Shown: in pieces, positions 6,334 to 12,762 of the stretch | How the letters are laid out: each line of letters starts with the position of its first letter | Numbering within the stretch: the first letter of the stretch is position 1 | NCBI GenBank assembly: GCA_903928755.1 | Contig: CAIYSH010000277.1 | Coordinates: 1 to 12,762 of the forward strand | Source: an uncultured Alphaproteobacteria bacterium | Lineage (GTDB): Bacteria; Pseudomonadota; Alphaproteobacteria; Caulobacterales; Caulobacteraceae | Length of the DNA: 12,762 bases | Reading direction: 5' to 3' | The notes under the pieces: model-generated | What the model saw: only the letters and a program-made list of their open reading frames with translations | The model's database searches: none | Told to the model about the DNA's origin: nothing | Program-made: the position numbers and the translations under genes

Positions 6334-7610
6334 GCCATTTCGAAACGGATCGGCACCGTCTTGGGCCCGTTGACGAAGACGCTCTGGCTCCAGGCCGCTT
6401 CGCCATCCAGCTCGACGGATTTCAGACGGGGCAGCAATTCTTCCCAGAGGATTCGCATTTCCATCTTGGCAAGGTGCTGGCCCAGGCAAAGGTGCGCGCC
6501 GTATCCGAAGGACAGCTGCTTGTTAGGCGCACGATCCACCAGGAATTCATTCGGACGATCAAAAACCTCTTCATCGCGATTGCCAGAGGCATAGCAGAGC
6601 ATGATCCAGTCGCCCTTGCTGACCTTGCGGCCCGCGAATTCGACATCTTCTGACGCCGAGCGCATGAAGGTCTTCACCGGGGTCGTCCAGCGGATGGACT
6701 CCTCCACAAGCCCCGGGATCAGCGCCGGATTGGCCTTGACCTTGGCCAGCTGGTCCGGCCGTTCGGCCAGTCCCCAGAGGGCGCCAGCCGTGGACGAAGA
6801 CGTGGTGTCATGTCCTGCAGTGGCGACAATGATGTAGTAGCCCAGGGCTTCGAATTCGGAGATGGGATTGCCGTCAATCTTCGCATTGGCAATGACGCTG
6901 GCAAGGTCGTCACGGGGTTCTGCGCGCCGGCTGGCGGACAGGGCCGTGAAGTAGTTGAAAAAGTCCGTGATGACGCTGAGGTCGAAGGTCTGCTCACCCT
7001 TCTCATCGACCTGGGGCTTGCGGCCGAGTTCGGGATCCGACGCCCCGAACAGTTCCTGGGTAAGCATCAGCATGCGCGGCTCGTCTTCCTCCGGCACGCC
7101 CATGATCTCCATGACCACGTGCAGGGGATATTGCAGGGCCACCGACTTGACAAAGTCACACCTTCCCCCGGTCGCAGCCATGCGGTCGACCGCGGCACGG
7201 GCAATCTTGCGGATCCTGGCTTCATGGCTGCGGAGGTTCTGCGGCATGAACCAGGCCTGGGTCAGGGCCCGGTATTTCGGATGGTCCGGGGCGTCCATCT
7301 GGACGAGGGTGCGCAGCAGGTGGGGACTGCCACCCATTCTTTCCCGCACCTGGGCATCCATCGCCTTGCTGACCATGGTCGTCGACCGCTCACCGCTGAG
7401 GAACAGCGCGTTCTGCCGGCTGATGTCCAGGATGTCGGCATGCCGGGTGGCGACCCAGAAGGGATCCACGCCTTCGATCTCGGCGCGCCCGAAGGGATTG
7501 TTGGATCGCAGCCAGGCATAGGTGTCGTAGATGCGACCATCTGCGTAGGCGAGGGGCTCAACCAGAGTATCAGCCACGGCCTGCGGAATAAGGATGTCGG
7601 CTTTGGTCAT
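6330..7610 (-). CDS. Class I bacterial cytochrome P450 monooxygenase
   Basis: This is a soluble 426-residue P450 of normal bacterial length. The I-helix oxygen-activation motif AGHDTT is at 265-270, the ExxR pair is E304/R307, and the heme-binding loop FGYGAHLCLG places the cysteine thiolate at C375. All expected landmarks are intact. Such enzymes hydroxylate terpenoids, steroids, fatty acids or alkyl chains and take electrons from a ferredoxin and its reductase, neither of which is encoded here. The overall look suggests a CYP108-, CYP125- or CYP142-type alicyclic or lipid hydroxylase, but the exact CYP family cannot be fixed by eye. The start at 7610 has a GAAGG ribosome binding site nine bases upstream; the extension to 7679 runs through a strong inverted repeat and is unlikely. 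It heads a three-gene translationally coupled unit. Confidence 0.95.
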   Translation of the reverse strand: MTKADILIPQAVADTLVEPLAYADGRIYDTYAWLRSNNPFGRAEIEGVDPFWVATRHADILDISRQNALFLSGERSTTMVSKAMDAQVRERMGGSPHLLRTLVQMDAPDHPKYRALTQAWFMPQNLRSHEARIRKIARAAVDRMAATGGRCDFVKSVALQYPLHVVMEIMGVPEEDEPRMLMLTQELFGASDPELGRKPQVDEKGEQTFDLSVITDFFNYFTALSASRRAEPRDDLASVIANAKIDGNPISEFEALGYYIIVATAGHDTTSSSTAGALWGLAERPDQLAKVKANPALIPGLVEESIRWTTPVKTFMRSASEDVEFAGRKVSKGDWIMLCYASGNRDEEVFDRPNEFLVDRAPNKQLSFGYGAHLCLGQHLAKMEMRILWEELLPRLKSVELDGEAAWSQSVFVNGPKTVPIRFEMA

Positions 7611-7797
7611 GATGCGTCGCCTTCGCTTGGCCTGGCTTCCGGACCCCGTGAACCGCACGGGGTCATGACGCTGGGTCAACGAAATTCGGCCTCTCCCATC
7701 TGTTGTTATCTGTGATCACTTGGTAATTAAGTCTGACATCAGCGCAATGAGACTGACAAGGGATGATCCAGAGATCGTCCACTCCGGAGAACCGCAC
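7611..7797. promoter_or_regulatory. Divergent promoter region between P450 and CrtC-like genes
   Basis: This 187-bp gap must hold promoters for both divergent transcripts. It is AT-rich in its centre (7700-7740). A possible minus-strand -35 element TTGACC (7679-7674) precedes the inverted repeat at 7642-7664. A second palindrome, GTGATCAC, lies at 7712-7719. A plus-strand pair TTGTTA (7703-7708) and TAATTA (7724-7729) has a short 15-base spacer. The ribosome binding site for the plus-strand gene is GGAGA, seven bases before 7798. Confidence 0.55.
7642..7664. promoter_or_regulatory. Operator-like inverted repeat GACCCCGTG-N5-CACGGGGTC
   Basis: Two perfect 9-bp arms flank five bases just upstream of the P450 gene. 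On the minus strand it starts nine bases past a TTGACC -35-like element, where a repressor would block RNA polymerase. It could instead fold as a leader hairpin. No T-run follows, so it is not a standard terminator. The size and symmetry suit a TetR- or MarR-type dimer, but no such regulator is encoded in the window. Confidence 0.5.
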
Positions 7798-8880
7798 ATG
7801 CTCACCAAGGCCGATGACTTTCCCATCCATCAGACCCCCGAACCCATCGCCTATTCAGGGACGGACCGGAATTTCTACGATCGCTACTTCTTCAACGGCT
7901 ACCAGCCTGACGGGACAGAGTTCTTCGCCATAGCCTTTGGCGTCTATCCGCATCTGAATGTGGCCGACGCCCACTTCTCGGTCATCCGCAACGGGGTCGA
8001 GCACTGCCTGCATGCATCCCGGCTGCTGAACATGGAGCGCATGGATCTTGCTGTCGGACCGATTTCCATTTCGGTCCTGGAACCCCTGCAGACGCTCAGG
8101 GTCACTGTCGCCCCGAGCGAGGGGATCTCGGCCGAACTGGTCTTTGAGGGCCGCACATTCCCCATCGAAGAACCCCGCTTCATGCGCCGGATCGGGCCCC
8201 GAGCCTTCATGGACTATACCCGCCTGACCCAGAACGTCCGGGTGACCGGCTGGATCGAGGTGGACGGTGTCCGCAGGACGCTTGATGCCGGAACCGTGGG
8301 GACCAGGGACAGGTCATGGGGCGTGAGGCCCGTGGGCAATCCAGACTCACAGCCGACTGTGCCCGAGCAGGTGGGCGGCTTCTTCTGGCAATGGACCCCG
8401 TTGAATTTCGAAGACAAGTCCGTCTTCTTCCACGTCAATGCCGATCCAGATGGCGTGCCCTGGAACACCAGAGCGGTCATCCTGCCGGACGGTGCAGGCC
8501 CCAATGAGGGGCACCACACCGACACCGCCACCATCGAAGACGTCACGATGATCCCCGGGACGCGCCATGCCCAGGGGGGAACCCTGGTCGTGCCCCTCAA
8601 GCAGGGGTCTGCCCGGGTGAAATTCGAGCCCTTCCTGACCTTCCTCATGCGCGGGATCGGCTATGGCCATCCCAACTGGCGGCACGGCAGCTACAAGGGT
8701 GAGCTGGTGGTCGAGCGCGAGGACATTGACCTGTCCACCGTCAATATGGGCAGCCCCGAGAACTGGCACATCCAGGCCCTGTCGCGGGTCACCCTCAGCC
8801 TGCCGGGCGAAGCGCCCCAGACAGGCATGGGCGTCTTCGAACAGCTGATCGCCGGGCCCTATCGGCCTTACGGACTTTGA
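7798..8880 (+). CDS. CrtC/lipocalin-like protein with RDRSWG motif
   Basis: This 360-residue soluble protein is rich in predicted beta strands and carries the conserved stretch GTRDRSWGVRP at 168-178, characteristic of proteins resembling hydroxyneurosporene synthase (CrtC), AttH and the DUF7064/DUF7065 groups, which have a double lipocalin-like fold. Related proteins bind or hydrate isoprenoid-like hydrophobic compounds, but most members, including this one, have no proven reaction. Aromatic-rich segments (FFWQWTPLNF at 195-204, YGHPNW near 289-294) could line a hydrophobic pocket. No signal peptide is visible. I chose the ATG at 7798 for its GGAGA ribosome binding site seven bases upstream; the longer frames from TTG 7720 or ATG 7747 lack one. 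It diverges from the P450 gene, suggesting shared control and a shared hydrophobic substrate. Family call is moderate, function unknown. Confidence 0.82.
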   Translation: MLTKADDFPIHQTPEPIAYSGTDRNFYDRYFFNGYQPDGTEFFAIAFGVYPHLNVADAHFSVIRNGVEHCLHASRLLNMERMDLAVGPISISVLEPLQTLRVTVAPSEGISAELVFEGRTFPIEEPRFMRRIGPRAFMDYTRLTQNVRVTGWIEVDGVRRTLDAGTVGTRDRSWGVRPVGNPDSQPTVPEQVGGFFWQWTPLNFEDKSVFFHVNADPDGVPWNTRAVILPDGAGPNEGHHTDTATIEDVTMIPGTRHAQGGTLVVPLKQGSARVKFEPFLTFLMRGIGYGHPNWRHGSYKGELVVEREDIDLSTVNMGSPENWHIQALSRVTLSLPGEAPQTGMGVFEQLIAGPYRPYGL

Positions 8881-8892
8881 CGGATCACCCTT

Positions 8893-8915
8893 GCCTAACC
8901 CGGTGCGGGTTGGGC
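8893..8915 (+). terminator. 9-bp hairpin after the CrtC-like gene
   Basis: The arms gcctaaccc and gggttgggc pair over nine positions (one G-U) around the loop ggtgc, 12 bases after the CrtC-like stop codon. No T-run follows directly, so on its own it is a weak intrinsic terminator. It may work together with the second hairpin about 25 bases further on. Confidence 0.55.
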
Positions 8916-8940
8916 AGACTAGGCAGATTGACCCTCCTTG

Positions 8941-8963
8941 GGCGCAAGGCTTGCGCCGATTTT
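8941..8963 (+). terminator. Intrinsic terminator with TTTT tail
   Basis: The arms ggcgcaag and cttgcgcc flank a single central base; as RNA this folds as a 7-bp GC-rich stem with a 3-base loop, followed by GATTTT. This is the classical shape of a Rho-independent terminator for the CrtC-like transcript. It also speaks against the in-frame TTG at 8938 being the start of the AAA+ gene. Confidence 0.7.
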
Positions 8964-9024
8964 GAAAGTAGATCCATTGACGACTTCGTCTCCCGCGGCG
9001 CTTTCCGTCGCGAATTCCGGTGCC

Positions 9025-9939
9025 ATGGCCTCCGTTGACGCGCTGATCCAGGGCCTTGAAAGCGTCGGTTATATCGCCTCACGGCGGATCGCCACGTCCC
9101 TGTTCATGGCGGTCAACCTGCAGAAGCCCATTCTGGTGGAAGGCTCCGCCGGGGTCGGCAAGACCGAACTGGCCCTTTCCACGGCCGCCCTGCTGGGTCT
9201 GCCTCTGATCCGGATGCAGTGCTATGAGGGCCTGGATGAGTCCAAGGCCCTGTATGAATGGAAATACGGCAAGCAGCTGCTCTATACCCAGATCCTGAAG
9301 GACCGGATGGGTGCCAGCCTGGCCGATGCCCCGGACATGGATGCCGCCATGGTGCGCCTGCACGGCATGGGCGACCTGTTCTTCTCAGAGCCCTTCCTCG
9401 AGCCCCGGCCCCTGATGAAGGCCCTGCAGGAAGATGATGGCTGCGTCCTGCTGATCGACGAAATCGACAAGTCCGACGAAGCCTTCGAGGCCTTCCTGCT
9501 GGAGGTTCTGTCAGCCTATCAGGTCTCCATTCCGGAAATCGGCGTGCTGAAGGCCAAGACACCCCCCATCGTCTTCCTGACCTCCAACAATGTCCGCGAT
9601 CTGGGCGACGCCCTGAAGCGGCGCTGCCTGCACCTGCACATTCCCCTCCCCGACGCCGCCCTTGAACGTCGCATTGTCGCCAGCCGGGTACCAGGCATAG
9701 AGGCCGATCTGGTCGGGCAGCTGGTCAGCTTCGTCCAGTCCCTGCGGACCCTGGACCTGCGCAAGTCGCCGTCGATTTCGGAAACCGTCGACTGGGCCCG
9801 GGCCCTGATCCTGCTGAATGCCGACTCCCTGGATACCGAAGTCGTACGGGACAGCCTGAATGTCCTGCTCAAGTTCGAACAGGACATTGTGGCGATCGAA
9901 CCGCAGATCGCCGAACTCATCCGCAAGCCCCTGGCCTGA
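9025..9939 (+). CDS. MoxR-family AAA+ ATPase (CoxD-like)
   Basis: This 304-residue AAA+ ATPase belongs to the MoxR group, in the CoxD-like branch. The Walker A motif GSAGVGKT is at 40-47 (K46), Walker B LLIDEID at 142-148 (D145, E146), sensor-1 at N188 in TSNN, and the arginine-finger candidates are R199/R200 in LKRR. MoxR ATPases act with vWA partners as chaperones that mature metalloenzymes; CoxD matures the molybdenum-copper centre of CO dehydrogenase. The vWA gene follows after 6 bp, the standard arrangement. Start choice is uncertain: ATG 9025 is conservative, and TTG 8977 would add 16 residues with only a weak GAAAG upstream. TTG 8938 lies before an intrinsic terminator and is unlikely. 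Family and pairing are firm, the client enzyme is inferred. Confidence 0.9.
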   Translation: MASVDALIQGLESVGYIASRRIATSLFMAVNLQKPILVEGSAGVGKTELALSTAALLGLPLIRMQCYEGLDESKALYEWKYGKQLLYTQILKDRMGASLADAPDMDAAMVRLHGMGDLFFSEPFLEPRPLMKALQEDDGCVLLIDEIDKSDEAFEAFLLEVLSAYQVSIPEIGVLKAKTPPIVFLTSNNVRDLGDALKRRCLHLHIPLPDAALERRIVASRVPGIEADLVGQLVSFVQSLRTLDLRKSPSISETVDWARALILLNADSLDTEVVRDSLNVLLKFEQDIVAIEPQIAELIRKPLA

Positions 9940-9945
9940 TCGGCC

Positions 9946-11307
9946 ATGCAGGGCGCTCTCGAAGATTTCTTTCGGGCGCTGAGGGCCTCGGATGTCCGGG
10001 TCTCCCCGGCCGAGGCCATTGACGCCCATCGCACCGTGGCCAAGGTCGGCTTTGCGGATCGCGAACTGTTCAAGGACGCCCTGTGCGCCACCCTGGCCAA
10101 GACGGCGGATGAAGTTGACCGGTTTGACCGGACCTTTGATACCTTCTTCACCCGGGAAGCCTTCATGGCAGCCCCGCCGCCGGAAGACGGCGACCATGAT
10201 CCGACGCAAGACCTGCCCCAGGACGGAGAGCCCAGCGAGCTGGCCCGTATGCTGATGACAGGGGATGCCTCTGCCCTGGCCCAGGCCATGGAAGAGGCCG
10301 CCGAGCGGGCCCAGGTGTCCCAGATCCGGCTGTCCACCCAGAGAAGCCGACTGACCCGCAAGCTGCTGGAGGAAATGGGTCTGGCAGAAATCGAACGGAT
10401 CATCGCCGCCGCCCGCCGCCTGGACGACCCCAGGGGGCAGGCTGCCGGAGAGCGCCTGGATGCCGCCAGACAGGCCCTGGCCAAGGAAGCCTCGGCTTAT
10501 GTGGAACGACAGCATGAGCTCTATGCGTCGGAAAGCGGCCGGAACCTCCGGGAAGACCTGCTGGCTCGCAAGGCGCTGAACTCCGACGGCGGAATTGATC
10601 CCGTCGACCTTGCGATGATGCAGACCCTGGTCAAACGCATGGCCAAGCGGCTGGCTGACCGGTATTCCCGACGCCGCAATGTGGCCTGGACCGGACACCT
10701 CGATGTCCGCCGCACCCTGCGGAAGTCCATGGGCTATGGCGGCATGCCCTTCGACATCGTCTTCAAGACCAAGAAGATCGACAAGCCCTCCATTGTGGCG
10801 ATCTGCGATGTCTCGAAATCCGTCGCTGCGGCCGCCCAGTTCCTGCTGACCTTCCTCTATTCGCTGAATGAGGTCGTCGACAGGATGGAGGCCTTTGCAT
10901 TTTCCGGCCGCATGATCAGCGTCAACGCCCTGCTGGACGAGCACAAGGTCGAGACCGCCATTCTGGAGGTCCTGAAACAGATCGGGTTTCAGCAAACGGA
11001 TTACGGCCGCTCGCTGGAAGACTTCTGCGAGCAGCATCTCGACCAGCTGGACCGGCACACGACGGTGATATTCCTGGGGGATGCACGGTCAAACTATGCC
11101 GATCCCCGCCTCGACCTGCTGGCCACCATCCAGAAGCGGTCACGGGCCCTGATCTGGCTCAATCCGGAACCTGAAAGCTACTGGGGTCAGGGCGACAGCG
11201 TCATGCACCGCTATCAGCGGTTCTGCCACGTGGCCAAGCCCTGCAATACCCTGGGCCAGCTGGAACGGATCATCGAGGACGTCCTGCGGACCTACATCCC
11301 GCATTAG
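9946..11307 (+). CDS. vWA-domain protein (CoxE-like), MoxR partner
   Basis: This 453-residue soluble protein has a helical, charged N-terminal half (about 1-240), with an acidic Pro-rich linker near 76-97 and a likely coiled-coil stretch at 110-200, followed by a C-terminal von Willebrand A domain (about 281-450). The metal-ion-dependent adhesion site is intact: D288-x-S290-x-S292 in CDVSKSV, T351 in TDYG and D379 in LGDARSNY. CoxE-like proteins bind MoxR hexamers and present the client metalloenzyme through the MIDAS. The start is six bases after the ATPase stop with no clear ribosome binding site, so translation is probably coupled. It is convergent with a molybdenum hydroxylase large-subunit gene, a fitting client. 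Signal peptide and membrane segments are absent. Confidence 0.92.
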   Translation: MQGALEDFFRALRASDVRVSPAEAIDAHRTVAKVGFADRELFKDALCATLAKTADEVDRFDRTFDTFFTREAFMAAPPPEDGDHDPTQDLPQDGEPSELARMLMTGDASALAQAMEEAAERAQVSQIRLSTQRSRLTRKLLEEMGLAEIERIIAAARRLDDPRGQAAGERLDAARQALAKEASAYVERQHELYASESGRNLREDLLARKALNSDGGIDPVDLAMMQTLVKRMAKRLADRYSRRRNVAWTGHLDVRRTLRKSMGYGGMPFDIVFKTKKIDKPSIVAICDVSKSVAAAAQFLLTFLYSLNEVVDRMEAFAFSGRMISVNALLDEHKVETAILEVLKQIGFQQTDYGRSLEDFCEQHLDQLDRHTTVIFLGDARSNYADPRLDLLATIQKRSRALIWLNPEPESYWGQGDSVMHRYQRFCHVAKPCNTLGQLERIIEDVLRTYIPH

Positions 11308-11331
11308 GGCCTGCAGTCTGCCCGTCGAGCC

Positions 11332-11356
11332 CCCTCTCCCGTGATCGGGGAGAGGG
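11332..11356. terminator. Bidirectional hairpin between convergent genes
   Basis: The arms ccctctccc and gggagaggg form a perfect 9-bp stem around a 7-base loop. It lies between the vWA stop (11307) and the molybdenum hydroxylase stop (11366), so it can end both transcripts. No strong T-run flanks either side. Similar CCCTCTCCC/GGGAGAGGG palindromes recur between genes in many GC-rich proteobacteria, so this may be one copy of a dispersed repeat. Confidence 0.6.
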
Positions 11357-11365
11357 AGGAGATCC

Positions 11366-12762
11366 TCAGGCCTTCAGCTGATCCCTGCTGACCGGCAGGC
11401 TGCGAAGCCGCTTGCCGGTAGCCGCGAAGATCGCATTGCACAGGGCCGGAAGAACCGGCGGCAGCGCAGGTTCACCCAGACCGGTAGGTGGATTGTCCGT
11501 GATGTTCCAGTGCACCTCGACCACCGGTGCGGACTTCATCCTCAGCAGGGGATAGGCACCGAGGTTTCCCTCGACCGCCGCCCCGCCTTCTATGGTGATC
11601 TTCTGGCCCAGGGCGGCTGACAGGCCGTCAATCACGGCACCCTGGACCTGATTGATCGCCCCGGTGGGATTGATGATCTGACGGCCGACATCGCCGGCAA
11701 CCCAGACCTTCTCGACCGTGACCTCGCCAGACTCTGCGACCTGGGCCTGAACCACTTCGGCGAAATAGCCCAGATGGCTGAAGTGGAAAGCCACACCCAT
11801 ACCCTGGCGGGGACCAAGTCTGGTCTTGCCCCAGCCGGATTTGGCGGCGACCAGTGCGAGCACGCCCTTCATCCGGGCGGCGTCATAGCCGTCCTTACCG
11901 GCCGTCCCGACCAGGCCCTGATCGCCCAGGAGGTTCAGACGGAAGGTCACCGGATCGACCCCGGCACCGTGGGCCAGCTCATCGATGAAGGACTGGACCA
12001 CAAAGGCCAGGGCGTTGGAGCCAGGCGCCCTCAGGGGCCCGGTCGGTATGCCCGACTCCATGATCGACAGGTCATACCGGAAGTTCGGCACGAAGCGGGC
12101 CGGGAATTCCGTTGCGGCCATACCGGCGCTGCTGCCCGGCTTGCCGGCCGTTCCCAGGGTCACGAAATGATCATGCCAGGCGACAAGTTTCCCTGATTTA
12201 TCAACACCACCCTTCAGGTAGTGCCAACCGGCGGGCCTGTAGAAGTCATGCCGCAGGTCATCCTCACGGGTCCACAGCAGTTTGACCGGTGCCCCCGTTT
12301 CCCGGGCGATCCAGGCGGCCTCGACCATGTAGTCATTGGCCAGACGACGACCAAAGCCGCCGCCGCAGCGGGTCAGGTGGATGGTGATGTCCGCCGGCTT
12401 GAGGCCCAGGGTCTTGGCCACCAGCTGGCGGCCACTGTCAGGGTTCTGGGTCGGGGCCCAGATCTCCAGCTTGCCGTCCTTGAAGTGGGCCGTGCAGTTC
12501 TGCGGCTCGAGCGGAATGTGGGCGATGAAGGGATAGGCATAGGCCGCCTCCATCGTCGAGGCCGCCCCGACCAGGGCTGCGGCCACATCCCCGTCCTGCC
12601 GCTCGGTGCGCAGGGGCGCGCCCTTGGAGAGGGTGTCGGCCTGGGCGTCGAAACCCGCCGTGGACTGCCGGGCGGTGGGATGGTCCTGCCACTTGATGTT
12701 CAGCTTGTTGCGGCCCTGCCGGGCCTGCCACCAGCTGTCGGCGATCACGGCGACGCCGGGGA
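11366..12762 (-). CDS. Molybdenum hydroxylase large subunit (isoquinoline 1-oxidoreductase beta-like), 5' end outside window
   Basis: This is the C-terminal 465 or so residues of a xanthine dehydrogenase-family molybdopterin-binding subunit, most like the beta subunit of isoquinoline 1-oxidoreductase (IorB) and related aldehyde dehydrogenases. The reading frame stays open to the window edge, and the first residues (PGVAVIADSWW) belong inside the family fold, so the GTG at 12748 is not a true start. Visible family marks are PLEPQN (79-84 counted from that GTG), the glycine-rich cofactor loop CGGGFGRR (128-135), GPLRAPGSN (237-245), and the catalytic glutamate E426 in GLGEPALPP. The C-terminal end AIFAATGKRLRSLPV is typical. 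Such enzymes hydroxylate N-heterocycles or oxidise aldehydes with water as oxygen source, working with a 2Fe-2S small subunit expected outside the window. It is convergent with a MoxR/CoxE-like maturation pair. Substrate is undetermined. Confidence 0.92.
   Translation of the reverse strand, partial: PGVAVIADSWWQARQGRNKLNIKWQDHPTARQSTAGFDAQADTLSKGAPLRTERQDGDVAAALVGAASTMEAAYAYPFIAHIPLEPQNCTAHFKDGKLEIWAPTQNPDSGRQLVAKTLGLKPADITIHLTRCGGGFGRRLANDYMVEAAWIARETGAPVKLLWTREDDLRHDFYRPAGWHYLKGGVDKSGKLVAWHDHFVTLGTAGKPGSSAGMAATEFPARFVPNFRYDLSIMESGIPTGPLRAPGSNALAFVVQSFIDELAHGAGVDPVTFRLNLLGDQGLVGTAGKDGYDAARMKGVLALVAAKSGWGKTRLGPRQGMGVAFHFSHLGYFAEVVQAQVAESGEVTVEKVWVAGDVGRQIINPTGAINQVQGAVIDGLSAALGQKITIEGGAAVEGNLGAYPLLRMKSAPVVEVHWNITDNPPTGLGEPALPPVLPALCNAIFAATGKRLRSLPVSRDQLKA

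Noticed and set aside
6334..6489. N-terminal extension of the APH-fold kinase
   Set aside because: It lies inside the P450 coding region; the ATGA overlap at 6330-6333 is the natural start.
8938..8976. TTG 8938 as start of the MoxR-type ATPase
   Set aside because: There is no ribosome binding site, and the stretch contains an intrinsic terminator hairpin with a TTTT tail.
9511..11058. A 515-codon minus-strand frame opposite the AAA+ and vWA genes
   Set aside because: The plus strand encodes complete Walker and MIDAS motifs, and the antisense product is a low-complexity Gly/Gln/Leu-rich shadow.
1..12762. CRISPR array, tRNA, rRNA, insertion sequence or prophage
   Set aside because: I saw no regularly spaced repeats, cloverleaf-like sequences, transposase or integrase motifs, or flanking direct repeats on either strand.

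Overview
This window looks like chromosomal DNA of an alphaproteobacterium, most plausibly a Caulobacterales member (Caulobacter/Phenylobacterium-like). The reasons are high GC in nearly all genes, a Tad-pilus-type vWA protein end, a hybrid PAS kinase with a CtrA-like site upstream, and a dense set of accessory lipid/terpenoid-type catabolic genes. That assignment is inference from gene content; no rRNA, tRNA, CRISPR array, insertion sequence or origin is visible. Coding density is high. The longest gaps are 7611-7797, 8881-9024 and 2710-2829, so no gene-free stretch exceeds 300 bases.

Layout. (1) 1-291, plus strand: the C-terminal end of a TadG-like vWA protein, AT-rich and with an in-frame TAG at 4-6. 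(2) 294-2709, minus strand: a DUF35-type zinc-ribbon/OB-fold protein followed 13 bp later by a thiolase-fold partner, a strong hairpin, and then a PIG-L/LmbE-type deacetylase. (3) 2830-4836, minus strand: a soluble PAS-PAS-HisKA-HATPase-receiver hybrid kinase with a TTG start. (4) 4928-7610, minus strand: a three-gene unit of cytochrome P450, APH-fold kinase and a small helical protein. Both junctions are 4-base ATGA overlaps. (5) 7798-8880, plus strand, divergent from the P450: a CrtC/lipocalin-like protein with an RDRSWG motif. It is followed by two hairpins, the second a good intrinsic terminator. (6) 9025-11307, plus strand: a CoxD-like MoxR AAA+ ATPase and a CoxE-like vWA protein, 6 bp apart. 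(7) 11366-12762, minus strand, running off the window: the large subunit of an isoquinoline-1-oxidoreductase-type molybdenum hydroxylase, convergent with the AAA/vWA pair.

How they may work together (inference). Regions 2, 4 and 5 resemble pieces of a CoA-linked degradation or modification route for a hydrophobic substrate: P450 hydroxylation, possible phosphorylation of a hydroxylated (acyl-CoA) intermediate by the APH-fold kinase, and C-C cleavage by the thiolase/DUF35 pair. Regions 6 and 7 fit a molybdenum hydroxylase with its MoxR/vWA maturation machine. The most original candidate is the translationally coupled P450-kinase-small protein unit with its divergent CrtC-like neighbour and operator-like inverted repeats.
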